Below, piece after piece: positions 48,761 through 60,051 of a stretch of DNA of 64,000 nt; position 1 is the first letter of the stretch; each line of letters begins with the position of its first letter. Source of the stretch: Ambrosia x helenae. Lineage: Eukaryota; Streptophyta; Magnoliopsida; Asterales; Asteraceae. The stretch spans positions 73,230,567 to 73,294,566 of the forward strand of contig CM061224.1 of assembly GCA_030844895.1 (NCBI GenBank), in the 5' to 3' direction. The notes under the pieces are model-generated. The model saw nothing but the letters and a program-made list of their open reading frames with translations. It made no database searches and was not told the DNA's origin. Made by a program: the position numbers and the translations under genes.

Positions 48761-48941
48761 AACTCTCTACGGCCCATATAGGCCTCTACGGTCCGTAGAG
48801 GGGATCATAATCATTGGTAGTCAGGACTGAACCTCGTACCTCGTTTTTCATGTTCATCTATGGTCCGTAGAGACCTTTACGGGCCGTAGATAAGTCAAAA
48901 GTTGATCCCTACGGCCTGTAGAGGCCTCTACGGGCCGTATA
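48761..48941. repeat. CTACGG palindrome clusters, fourth and fifth
   Basis: Units at 48,761-48,800 and 48,856-48,941 (for example CTACGGTCCGTAGAGG, GGCCTCTACGGGCCGTATAG), separated by about 55 bp of unrelated sequence. Confidence 0.85.
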
Positions 48942-48960
48942 GGGTTGTGTGAATAAAATG

Positions 48961-49336
48961 CACCCTTGTGTGAATATCCGGAGTCTTTGTAATTTGCTTA
49001 ACGCTTAGCATGGTTTTACTACCCGAGCCCATGATGGTATTTATACAAAAAGCTAACATATGTTTCAGTTTAGTTAATTTAGTAAGTAAATTGCTTTGAT
49101 TATGCGAAAAGTGAAGACTCCTCCAGGTTGAACAATTTTTTTTTTCTTTTTACATGAATTTGTGTTTGAAACATTCTCCAAAAGATAAATAGACTAATTA
49201 AAAATATGTAAATTAAATATGTCTATTGCATAAAAGGGTGACTAGCTTTTTTTCTTATCGGTGTTAGTTATGCTTAACTAGTGGAAACCTTTATGTTGTG
49301 ACGGGAGTTAAGTATATATGCAAATGAGATTATATA
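48961..49336. other. Intergenic sequence
   Basis: AT-rich; no ORF, repeat unit or site that I can support. Confidence 0.35.
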
Positions 49337-49354
49337 TATAGGCAATGGCTCGAT

Positions 49355-49705
49355 CCATCAGTTGTGGTCTAGTGGTAGGAGGCTTATGTTCTCATTTCTG
49401 AGACATGGGTTCGATCCCCATAAGTTACAATTTGATGGATATTAGGCAATGAAGAGGAAAACCTGTAAGCCATTAGTTGCGCAGGTTCGAATATGAGCTG
49501 ACCCGGTTTACATCCGGCTGTTACTCCAGCGAGGAAACTCGTGTGGAGGCAGTACGGTTTCCGGGCGAACGCTGTAGTCCCCACCGTACCAGCGTGGACA
49601 CGGTTCAGACAACATAGTCTGGACGCGTGGGTGATTAGGGCCTGTCAAGAGACGGGTGTGATGATCTCTGCCACACAGTTAAAGAAAGTTACCGTTAAAA
49701 AAAAA
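49355..49705 (+). mobile_element. tRNA-derived SINE, 351 bp
   Basis: Box A TGGTCTAGTGG (49,365-49,375) and box B GGTTCGATCCC (49,408-49,418) 33 bases apart, a 250-bp body, and a tail ACCGTTAAAAAAAAA. Imperfect target duplication of about 18 bp: TATAGGCAATGGCTCGAT before and TATAGGTCATGGCTCGGAT after. The body shares the AGACAACATAGTCTGG block with the SINE at 33,754. Confidence 0.85.
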
Positions 49706-50293
49706 TATAGGTCATGGCTCGGATTTATACACAATATGTGTATATATAAGAAGACACAATATATTGAAATAAGTTTAAAAATTCTAAAGTCAAGCCACAC
49801 AACAATCACGGTTGAACAATATTTTTGACCATATCTTTAATTTGCTTTTAAAAGGGAAAATCATTAAAATAGGCCGTTGACCGAGTGATTTACGAGAGTA
49901 CCCCCCTCTTATCTTTTTGGATAGATGGTTCACGTTTCTCAACCCGTCTGAGGCGTCTCCTGAGATGACTTGGTTCCCAACCACTAAAACAACGACACGT
50001 CTCAAATGACGTCTCTGGAGACGTCATTGTGCCGTCTCGTGATTCCAGAGACGTCTCCGGTGTCGTCTCGTGATTCCCGAGACGTCTCCGGTGTCTTCTT
50101 CGTCGTTTCAGTTTTCCCACGCCCCCCGTGATCCCCAAGACGTCTCTTCCTCTACCACCACCCTATATATACCATACGTACGTCCCATCTCCGTCCCTAA
50201 CGATCCTTCCGAACTTTGTGACCCTCCGAAACTCCTCCTCTACCACCACCCTAAAACCGTTTCCTTCTTACACAAGAAAATGGCACCAAGTTT

Positions 50294-51148
50294 ATGAAAA
50301 CGAAGGAACAAGAAATCGCCCTAGTAGCAGCCTCGCAATTTGTCGAAGAAAGACCACACCCGACAAACTGTAGACAGATCGATTTTGTCAAAAACGTTTA
50401 GGTGATCATACAAGTCTAACAAATCCAGGTGCGGAATCCCTAGATTATTTACAATATGATATGAATTGAATCAAACACACAAAAGTACCTTTTCAATCAT
50501 CATTTCTATTAATAACTTGATAAAAGATCTTTACAATTGAGTTTACAAGCTTATAAATCAAGATCAGAAATATCAAAACACAGAGAGAGATTCTAGACCA
50601 GACACAAGACTCAAAATGGCAAAAGTTATAAAGTTAACAAAAAGTTGAGCTTATATAGTATTCCACATTCGACCTCACGATGAGGTCGAATGAACACCTT
50701 CGACCTTCAACAAAGCTCTAACCAAGTCTTCTGTCTAGAATCCTCTTCTTTCGACCAAGATAAACTTCCTTCGAACTTTCTATTATTCCTTCGACCTCAC
50801 GTTAATAGACAAAACACTTTATTTTACCAATCCAAAGCATTAGTCGCAATTATGCATCTACACAAACAAGTGGAATCGAATTCTAAATGAGTACAATCGG
50901 TTGGTAGGAGGGTCTAACCGAACCATCGATTCACTAAACCGTAAGTGGAATAACTTGAACACTAAGTGTCAACTCTTCAATTGTCAACTCTTCAACGGGT
51001 ACCACTATCGAATATTTCGAACGGTACCTTCGGATATGCTCGAAGACGTGGCCATCAGATATACCAAAAAGAGTATGAATCCAAGAAAGGCAAAGAATTC
51101 AAACACGTCTCTGCTTGGCAATTGATGAGGGACCGTCTTAACGCGTAG
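50294..51148 (+). pseudogene. Captured SANT/Myb-like gene pieces
   Basis: First piece from ATG 50,294 (MKTKEQEIALVAASQFVEE), matching the WTEEEEMALV start of the related ORF at 60,052. After a ~525-bp insertion the second piece (RTIDSLNRKWNNLNTKC) and, in another frame, KKGKEFKHVSAWQLMRDRL continue the same family pattern seen in plant proteins often named glutathione S-transferase T3-like. At least one frameshift. The protein is not functional as it stands. Confidence 0.5.
50369..50895 (-). mobile_element. Possible small solo LTR inside the MULE
   Basis: A TG...CA-bounded 527-bp stretch (TGTAGACAGATCG...GAGTACA) interrupts the captured gene. It has an ACTATATAAGC TATA-like box on the - strand near 50,650. 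No target duplication was found, so the boundaries and class are uncertain; an intron or other insertion is possible. Confidence 0.35.
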
Positions 51149-51591
51149 CCTATGTTTATTTTATTTTATCTTTTTAGTGTTTATGTATTTATTTACTTTG
51201 GAATGTTTATGTATTTATTTTATCTTTTATTAATCGAATGACTAGTTTATTTAAAATTTTATTTACATAAAGTTCTATCATAATAAAGTTATAACATAAA
51301 ATAATTTTATTTTAAATAAAATAAAATCAAAATCAATCTGAGACGTTACCGCAGACATTTTAAAAACCTGAAAAAGACATCTCCAGAGACGTCATCGGAG
51401 ACGTGTTGTTGTTTTTTTTGGTTGGGAACCAAGTCATCTCAGGACACGCCTCAGACGGCTTGGGAAACGTGAACCGTCTCTCCAAAGAGACGGGAGGAGG
51501 CTATTTTCGTAATTCAAACAATCAAAGGGCTAGTTTCGTGATTTTCCCCTTTTAAAATCCTTTTTAGTGTTCTTCACAATCTTTTTAACAA

Positions 51592-54582
51592 CTAGCATTT
51601 TACCCGTGTCGCGCGTTGCAGCGACTGCCCGAAGCTTGCAAGACTTTGTTATATGTGTAACATACAAACATGTCATAATTGCACAAAGAACAACACTAAA
51701 GCATAAGGAATTTTAACATAATACATCGCTTAATATATTGAAGTGATCTATGTAAAACACCATATCAGTATGCATTCAACACAAAAATATTTAAGAGAGG
51801 ATTGGATGTGATGAACTAACCTCAATATATCTGTCGCGCTTCTAGACTCAATGTGAGCCACTTGCTGATTATCTAATAACCCTACTAAAAATACAATGAT
51901 AACTTGTCAAGGTTGCTTATTCTATCTTCCTTTGGTGATGATTTAACATCTTTATAATAGTCAAAACTTCTAAGAACTTATAAACCTAATGGAGTTCATA
52001 AAGGAAGATACGTTAGCGACAAAAATAACTTATAAATAAGCTACTCAAGCCCCACCACAAAGCGCGGGTAGCCAGGTAATAATATTGGTTGATTCCAATT
52101 GCTAAACTACGACATCCTTGTTCTTGCATCATTGATGGTAAGTTTTCAGTGGACTATGTTGCAAAGAGCTTGAAACATATCTTCCATTGTCTAGAACCTG
52201 ATGGAGTAGGGATGCATTCTAAAATAGTAGTGTAGTTTATCTTTTAAAAAATGCACTTAAAGAAACCTCTGTCTATTACTTGACCTGGATAAAAACTCTG
52301 TTTCATGTTCTCACTTTACAAACTTATAAAACTCCAAGTAACTCTTGTTAGTTGTTACCCCCAACCCAAAAACAAAAGCTCATCCGCCCAAAGAGATACA
52401 CACCAAAGTATCATACTGCAAGACTAAATGTAATACCCTTTGTGCATAACCAAAAGTAAGATCCTAACTTCTCGACATTTAGGCATTATCATAAACAAAT
52501 GTTCCTACCCAAATCAGAACCCGCGGGAGGCCCACCAAGCTACAAAAAATATTAAAATAATAATAAATCTTGATGAAATTCACTCAACCATATAAACCAT
52601 AAGAAAGCAAAGAAGAACTTGCGATGAAAATGATCACAACCATAACAAACATGTGGTGTGACTGAAAATACCTTGTTTCCAGGTCTCTTCTTTCCTTGCT
52701 CAATTATTTGATCATGAATGTGATTGAATATGCTCACCAGCATCTTCCGGTCTTCGTGGTCGTAACTTATTATTCCCAGCTGTGCAACCAATATCTAAAC
52801 GATGCATGATCAAAGAAGGCGTTGCCAACATCATTAAGAATCCAGCTATGCAACCAATATGTAACCGATGCATCATCAAAAAACATATACGCACGACCAC
52901 CTTAACAGCAAAATCGTATCAACGACACATGACAACGCAATAAGCAATGATAAGTACCTGTTTTATCACATAAACAACCTCATCAACATAAAAAAAAATA
53001 ATTTTAAATGATCCTCACATTATAAAGGCATGACATCAGATAAACATCACATGCCAAAATTAATATATCCTACGTAATAATGTAGCATCTATAAAAAAAC
53101 ATTCTAAGCAAGACGAAACGGCAAAGACAATTAAAAATGAATTACTAAGCAACACATTCGCGAAACAACTTTAACACAAAAACGGATCCATCGAATAAAG
53201 ACAGCGCAATAAACAATCACATCAGTATCAACATTCCATTATAAATGACTTTCACATTATAAAGGCCTAAGATAAACATCACACGCCGAACATCATAGAG
53301 AGCGCTGGCAACCATGATAACCCAAAAGCCAACCGAAGAACAATCAATCCCACATTAGCCAGCAACATCTATAAATCACGGCCTATGCACGGGAAAAAAG
53401 GCCAAGACAATGAGAACACAAAGTCTGCGTATCAACCGGTTGCAAGGACGATATAGTACGACCTGTGCAAACCATATGAATTAAGCCAAACATAATAGCG
53501 CGATAGGAAACGATAATCAACTGCTTTGTCCCTGAAAATAATCACATCAGCCAAGTGAATGATTTTCACATTATAAAGGCCTCAAATAAACATCATAGGC
53601 CATAAATCATAAAGGGTTCTAGGAAAATGTAGTGTAACACCTCCTTCAACATATTCCAAGAGAAAATTCAAGAACTACTTAAAGAAAAACACACATACTA
53701 ACTAAAAAGAAATCACAAACTACAAAACCAAAAACCCAGAGGTAGGAAAAGGTTCGAAGGCGACTACGACCCTTGCGGATGGGGTTTCGTCACGATGGAG
53801 GCCAGGGTTTGGTAACAAACGGGTAACACAACCACTACCAGGTAATACCAAGACGCTTACGGCTGAGTTTCGTCACGGGGGTGATAATCGAACAAATCCA
53901 AAGCATTACAGAAACAATGGTAATAAAAAAATCGTCTACATCTGTCAAATCCTAGAGAGAGAAAGAAGAGACTCACAGAGAAGGCAGAGAGGGTAGGGTT
54001 CAGGTTATAGAACCTCCCAAACTCAACATTACACACTTGTAAAATTTGAAACAGGAACATAGTAACATTCAAGATTTCTGCCACTGACGTAGGTGGCTAT
54101 ATCCCTGCCATAGCCCTAGACGGTTGTCACATGACCGGACGCCGACAACGGCTCGTCACAGCGGAGGCGGCCACAACAGACAACAGATGCCCCTATCTGA
54201 ACCCCCTCTGTTTCTCTATCAAAAAAGAAGAGGATTACAGTGACCGCCGGCAACAACAGTGAACAACCCCTCTTTCTGTTTGTCTCTCTAGAATAACCTT
54301 CTCTATGGTTCGTATTATAAGGTAAAACTGGGGTCGGTCGTCCACCGCCTTAGACGGCCGGAGCCGAACCGCCAACAGTCGCCTAAAATGGCATGGAGAG
54401 AAACAAAGGTTCTGTTATCTTAAAGAGAGAACAAAGAGAGAAGACAGAGGGCAAGAAGAGAAGACATTTGAGGATGAGAGAGAAAGCGACATTATAAAGT
54501 GGATTGATTTTTTTTGAAAAGCGTGCCAACTCTGCAATAGTATCAATATGTGAGTGTCACCGACACTACTAAATATAGTAGA
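51592..54582 (-). mobile_element. Non-autonomous Helitron, 3.0 kb
   Basis: On the - strand the 5' end is TCTACTATATTTAGTAG (54,582 downward) and the 3' end is GGGTAAAATGCTAG at 51,592. A GTCGC/GCGAC hairpin stem lies 12 bases before CTAG. The flanking bases are A and T, with no target duplication, as Helitrons insert between A and T. No Rep/helicase is present. The interior holds decayed tandem repeats. Confidence 0.72.
52780..53640. repeat. Decayed tandem repeats in the Helitron
   Basis: A ~75-bp direct repeat (GCAACCAATAT(C/G)TAA(A/C)CGATGCAT) at 52,785 and 52,852, then about three units of 240-300 bp marked by TCACATTATAAAGGC...ATAAACATCA at about 53,015, 53,250 and 53,555. Confidence 0.6.
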
Positions 54583-55001
54583 TATAATGTGTCTCTTTAT
54601 TTTCCTAAAGCACGAAATTCTCATTTGCATATCTTTTTTACCATGCGTATCTTTGATTGTTCTTAACAACAATCACGATAAAAAAATATAATATTTCAGA
54701 TTTTAAAATTATTTTCCTGAGCCTATTATAAAGGGAAAATCATGGAAATGGTTATTGACCGAGTCAATTTACCAAAATAGCCAGCTGAAGCGTCTCGGGT
54801 GAGACGGTTCCCACTTCCTGAGTCCCTGAGCCGACTCCAAAGACCTCTGGCAAAAAGAACCGCTGAAAGGTTGCCACGTGTCCGATACTCTTCCGAAACG
54901 TCTTTTGAGACGACATGACCACTCCGAAGACGTGGGAGACGGTTCCAGCTCTTCACGGCTCATGGCTCGAGCCGTTTAAATTTTCTCCTTCAGCTTATCT
55001 G

Positions 55002-55235
55002 TAGACGGCTCATCACCCGGCAAAAGACGGTTCCACAAGAGACTTCGTGAGATCTCAAGATTTCTGACGTGAACCTGCTGAAAGACGACTTAGTTACTCC
55101 AAAATGTCATCCGATGTCTCATGCCCCATCTCCTTGACGGCTCATCACCCGACAAAAGACGGCTTTGCAAGAGATTTCGTGATCTCTCAAGATTTCTGAC
55201 TTGACATGCTGAAAGACGACTTAGTCACGCGCAGA
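55002..55235. repeat. 134-bp tandem repeat, two units, near MULE end
   Basis: GACGGCTCATCACCCG(G/A)CAAAAGACGG and the following CTCAAGATTTCTGAC are repeated at an offset of about 134 bp. Confidence 0.8.
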
Positions 55236-55282
55236 TGTCATCCGACGTGCAAAGTACAATCCGTACGTCCCCCGAATTTGTA

Positions 55283-55525
55283 TATTAAGTGGAGCAAGCA
55301 TTTATGTTTTCGGAATTTTATTAGTGTTTCTTATTCTAGTGTTGTTATTAAGTGTAGCAAGCATTTATTTTGGAGCAAGCATTTATTTTTTCGGAGCAAG
55401 CATTTTTGTTTTCGGAATTTTATTAGTGTTTCTTATTCTAGTGTTGTTATTAAGTGTAGCAAGCATTTTTTTTTCGCAGTTTTGTTTTTTGTTATTAAGT
55501 GGAGCAAGCATTTATTTTGTTATAA
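55283..55525. repeat. Tandem repeat upstream of mudrA
   Basis: GGAGCAAGCATTT and TTCGGAATTTTATTAGTG...GTTGTTATTAAGTGTAGC recur two to four times in 240 bp directly upstream of the transposase ORF, in its probable promoter or 5' leader. Confidence 0.8.
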
Positions 55526-55530
55526 ATATA

Positions 55531-57957
55531 ATGGTTCGATTTTTCGTATACCTTAATGGGAAGTTGGATGTTGTAAATGGGATGGTTGAATATGTTGTTG
55601 ATTCAAAAAGTTGAAGGTGTTTTCTTGAAATCGAAAAATCAAACATGTGTTATCTTAGTCTATTAGCTTATCTCTCGGATAAGTTTCAGATTTCGTCAAT
55701 TACACGTATAGCATATAAAACGTCTACGTTTGATGATACAATCGACATACTTAATGATCGTGATGTATCCTATCTTTTTAAAATTGCTGAGCAAAGTCCT
55801 CTTGAAATAGTCAAGCTATATATTGTTGTTTCCGAGTGTGGTGTCGGATCGTCTAATTGCGTTCCTTCAAATGATTTTAAAATTCCTGATTTAAATGCGC
55901 CTCATGCAAACTTTACTCCTGATTTAAATGCGCCTCATGCAAACTTTACTCCTGATTTAAATGCCTTTTCAAATGAAAACGCAACCCCACATAGTTGTCT
56001 AGGAAAAAGAAAAGTTATGTCGTCTTGTCGTTTTCCTGAAGATTATATATTTCGCGAAAAAGACGAAATGAAACTTGAGTTGGGGAAATTGTGTTTATCA
56101 GAATGTTTCTCTTATAAAGAAGAAAGATCCAGTAAAACACGTTATGAGGCATCATGTTCCATTCAGGTTTTTGATTGGCGTTTTAGGGCATATGCCTTCC
56201 CAGGTTGTAAAATGTTTTTTGTTAAGTATTTTAATGATAATCACACATGTTCGAAGACTCAAACTCACCCTCGTCTTCGTCAAGCTAACCCAAAAGTTGT
56301 TGGCAACATATTAAAAGACCAGTTGAGAGATAGTGGTCGTGTGTATCGTGGTAATGAAATTGTCCTAGATTTTCGACACCGATTTCACGTGGACATAAGT
56401 TACGCTCAAGCATGGCGTGGGAAGTGTTACGCACTTGGACTTTTGCAAGGAAACAAAAAAGATTCTTTTGCTGAGCTCCCGCTTTATTGCTACAATTTGG
56501 AAAGGACGAATCCGGGGTCAATTACTCACATCCGCACTGATGAGGAGAGTTGGTTTGAAATTCTTTTTGTTTCCATTGGTGCTGCTATTAGTATCAAACT
56601 TTTTACAATTTCTTATAAGTTTACTTTATTTATAAAACTAACTATTTGTTTGTTTTTTAAAATTTGTTATAGATTAGGAATTTTATTCATTGTTTAAGAC
56701 CAGTGATAATTATAGACGCCGCGCACTTGCGAGGTGAGTTTAAAGGAACGTTGTTTCTTGCTGTTGGAATGGACGATAACAACCAAATCTTACCGGTTGC
56801 GTTTGGTATCGGGAAATCTGAAGATGGTGAAAGTTGGATATGGTTCTTGTCTAGGCTTAAAAAGTGTATTGGTGAACCTCAAGATCTGGCGATTATTTCC
56901 GATCGCGCGAATTCCATAGACCTGGCGATACGTACTGTTTTTCCTCGTGCTTTTCACGGGTTGTGTTGTCGTCATTTTATGGTCAACTTAAACCTACCCT
57001 CAGATAAAAAGAAGGAATTAAAGGACCTCTGGTGGAAAACTTGTAAAGCTTATCGACTATCTGATTTTGATGATAACTTCAATTCCTTGTGTGCAGCAAT
57101 CCACCGAGTCCGAAATACTTTGTTAAATATCGGATTTAGCAAGTGGACAAGATCACATTGCACGGGTAAAAGGTATCATTATATGACATCAAACAGTGCA
57201 GAGTCGATAAACGCATTATGCAAGCATGCAAGAAAAAATCCGATCACCCACCTTGTTGAATTCTTTAGACAAAAACTTCAGCAATGGTATTATCAATGTC
57301 GAAAGGAGGGTATCGAAAACACCCACGTACTTACTCCCTTCGGGGTGAGAAAAATTCAGAAAAAATAAAGGGTCTAGGACGTGGACTGTTTATGGTGTTG
57401 CGATTTACAGTTTTCAGGTTGAAGATGATAAGAAAAATGGCCTCGTTGATATGCTAAATCAAACATGCAGTTGTCGGGTGCCCCAGATATCTGGTTTCCC
57501 ATGTGCGCACATGATTGCGGTATCAAGATTCTTAAAAGAAAATGATTGTAGTCATTATACTTCTCGTTGGTACAACAATGAGCTATACAAAAAAAACATA
57601 TGAGGAGGTGATCTATCCCCTACCCCACAGGTCTGAATGGGAGACACCCGATGATATAATACATTTACAACCACCACACATTACAAAACGACAATCAGGT
57701 CTTCCTCATGAGAACACTCGAATCTTATCGCGAGGTGAGGAACCTATACCAATGTACTGTAGTCGTTGTAAAAGTTATGGCCATCATTGAGACCGACGTA
57801 AAGCACCAGCACAATCTGAATCGAAATTCTCAACGCGTGATTCGGGCACCAACATAAATGTTTGTCAAACACCGTCTCCTATTTATGTCAAACCAGAAAA
57901 CTTTGAAGATTTTGTTTTTCGAAATACGTGTTCGACAGTTAACTTGAATGATGATTA
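55531..57957 (+). pseudogene. mudrA: MuDR-type (MULE) transposase
   Basis: Cuts and pastes the MULE. The start ATG 55,531 (MVRFFVYLNGKLD) and the frame from ATG 55,645 are in phase but split by TGA at 55,612. Order: N-terminal plant MuDR domain; a tandem PDLNAPHANFT peptide (55,890-55,970); a FAR1/DBD-like Cys/His segment (KMFFVKYFNDNHTCS); the DDE domain (VIIIDAAHLRGEFKG, IISDRANSID and CCRHFMVNL); a SWIM finger (CSCRVPQISGFPCAHMIA, about 57,463-57,520); and a CCHC-like end (CSRCKSYGHH) before a stop. An intron-like GT...AG gap lies at about 56,592-56,670 but does not splice cleanly in frame, and the frame shifts near 57,366. So it is recognisable but probably dead. Confidence 0.9.
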
Positions 57958-58080
57958 GTCGTGTTTCTTTGTTTGGTTATTAGAATGTTATTTTTTTAAA
58001 AACACATCAAAATATATTTTGCTTCTTTTTTATTTACTTTAATGAGCACATACATAATAATACTAGAAGATAAAAACTTG

Positions 58081-59011
58081 CTAGATTGAAATATTTGACG
58101 GTGTGAAACGGGCAGCATAAATTTCATCAACCATAAAATGACGGTATCTCATACATGCATCATGAAGATTTGCTTCTTTCCATGTCATTGGCCTGTTTTG
58201 AACCAAATTTCGCAGCAGCATACAAATTATGACCCCTGAATGCCGACCAATTTGCTGTTCGTTGCCAGGCCAGATAATTTCTCCGCAAATTTATATAGAA
58301 TGTATTTGGTCAGTAGCCGATTTTTGCCAGTACATTATTGCTTCTAGAAACCATAAGAACGCAGACTCAAATTCTATAAGAATTTGGTGAATTTTCCTAT
58401 GAACGCAGAATGTGTCACCACAGTTATTCGCACTACAAGTATTTTCGAAATACGCAGTTACTTGAATCGACGGCATGTCAATTTTTAAAATTAACCAGTT
58501 ATTTGTGTCTAAGGAAACTAGTATATATACCGTATCAACTTCCCAAAATGGAGGATAGATTCTTCTTGAACCATCTGCATATCCATGTGCATGATGATCT
58601 TGTTCCAGTAGTAGAGTATAAAAATTGGGGTGAAGTACACACCAACGATGATTAGTAGATAAAGACGTCTGTCTCTCTCTGCCAGTATCTCTTAAAGACA
58701 TCAAATAGTTACACCACGCACGCACATGCTGTATAATAAAAAAATTAAAAATTAAAAATTATATTTTCATAGTTATAACGGTTAACGAAATATTCAGAAC
58801 GTACCGTCTTTTGAATAAAACCATTTCTGTAATAACCTAAAAGAGTAGCCCACCACTCTTTTCTTAATGGCGTTGTGCCCATATAGGTTGAAAAGAAACA
58901 CGCACTATCACCGTCGTAGTAAAATTCCAGAACATTTGTCAACCAAAAACTTGATTGGCCGGTTCGATGTAACCAAATTGTGTTTTCTACCGGATTCGGT
59001 ATGATGGTCAT
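58081..59011 (-). pseudogene. C48 (Ulp1-like) protease gene with replaced catalytic residues
   Basis: SUMO-protease-like fold of the type carried by plant MULEs. ATG 59,011 (MTIIPNPVENTIW). Exon 1 ends at 58,805, a phase-0 intron (GTACGT...ACAG, 58,804-58,729) follows, and exon 2 runs from 58,728. Family blocks: HVRAWCNYLMS, WCVLHPNFYTLLL, YADGSRR, FWEVDTVYI, then NNWLILKID where HW is expected, AYFEN where YDS is expected, and QQIGRHSGVIIC where the DCG nucleophile motif is expected. Only the Gln is kept. One TAA (58,291-58,293) interrupts the frame, which otherwise continues to TAG at 58,081. It is either a decaying pseudogene or a former non-catalytic paralogue. Confidence 0.7.
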
Positions 59012-59224
59012 TATTGTGGTGGTTGTTCAAGTATTGACAACATTGTGGGCACCGTGTGGGTATTTAAAGATGGGGAAAATGACGAATAGAAAACCCACAC
59101 GTGGGAGCTGAATTTGTGTGGACCCGGTTCACATTTTCCCATACGTGGAAAAGACGTCTCGAGTGGAGACGTTCACATTTCCCCATTATGCGTCTCCGTA
59201 GACGTCTCCCAGTGACACGTCCCC

Positions 59225-59275
59225 TAAGCAGCGCAAAGAATTCAATCATGTGTCTGCTTGGAAAATGATGGGGGA
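59225..59275 (+). pseudogene. Short SANT-like gene scrap
   Basis: Encodes QRKEFNHVSAWKMMGDQ, matching the KEFKHVSAWQLMRDR end of the captured gene at 50,294-51,148. Here it lies upstream of the N-terminal part, so the captured gene was rearranged. Confidence 0.45.
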
Positions 59276-59289
59276 CCAGTGACACGTTC

Positions 59290-60051
59290 CTTTATAATAT
59301 ATATGACATATTACAAATATTACAACAACTTTGATGTTCAAACACAACAAATATTACAAGCTATAGTATTACACCAACATTAACAAACTCGTTGCACACG
59401 TCGACGACCGAGACGTATCTGGTTGCAGTAGGATACGCATTTGCTTGATGGACGTTTGTGATCTTCATTGACAGAGCATCATTAGCTCCAAAAGATGAAG
59501 ACCATAACATCAACAGGGCAATCTACACGGGTTGACCCACGCGCAGATGCAACAACTATCCAAGCACCTCTATGCAGATGCAACAATGATCCAAGTATAA
59601 TTGGACAATATTTTTGTAAGCCGGTAGGCTTGGGTTGGAAAATTGGAGGATTTAAAAACGTCATGGATTGGAAAGCTGAAAGGTTTAATATATGAGACAT
59701 AAAAAAAAATCTTTAGAATACATAATTGATAGGGCTTACAAATTTTGGTAAAATGTTGGTGAAGTATTATGCAAATTTATATACGCCGTCTGATGACTTA
59801 GAGTCTGTAAGACGACACAATGACGGATCACACGCTGTGACGTCTCTGACGTCCCATTCTACCGACATGCCTATTTGCCTTCCCGAGATGACTCAATCTG
59901 TCGTCTCAGACAGAGTGAGACGACTTAGATTTCGAACAGTTTTTTAAATTCACCTTCTTGCCGTCAATATTCTTGAATATTAATAGAAGACACCGTGGTT
60001 AAAATCCACAGAAACGGTAAAAACAAAAATAAACACCCACCAAGCCAAAAT
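59290..60051. other. Interior of the nested MULE, no recognised gene
   Basis: AT-rich; contains short open frames (for example 59,495-59,695) that I cannot assign, and a GAGACG-rich patch at 59,830-59,930. Confidence 0.4.

Larger units (their letters stand above)
47831..48960. repeat. Unclassified repeat family, copy 2, with foldback
   Basis: Starts with the TAGAACACGCTCTTGATTCC block of copy 1. The arm at about 48,220-48,310 (TAGATTGTGTTGGAATGGAT, T run, ATAAAAAGTAAAATAGCATAA) is found inverted at about 48,680-48,750, so this copy folds back on itself. Includes a T run of about 31 at 48,256-48,287. No ORF. Confidence 0.7.
49854..51548. mobile_element. Non-autonomous MULE, 1.7 kb, with captured gene pieces
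   Basis: Ends GGGAAAATC...GATTTTCCC with a perfect 9-bp TSD CTTTTAAAA (49,845-49,853; 51,549-51,557), the size expected for Mutator-like transposition. The terminal ~280 bp on each side is rich in CGTCTC/GAGACG palindromes. Inside are two pieces of a SANT/Myb-like gene and a possible small solo LTR. No transposase. Confidence 0.88.

Noticed and set aside
36975..48941. CRISPR array from the regularly repeated CTACGG units
   Set aside because: Units are palindromic and irregularly spaced without unique spacers, and the genome is a plant's.
52552..52791. 79-codon - strand frame in the Helitron as captured gene
   Set aside because: No recognisable domain and no supporting exon structure.
55206..55614. 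Ser/Ile/Phe-rich open frames upstream of the transposase
   Set aside because: They are translations of the AGCAAGCATTT tandem repeat in two frames.
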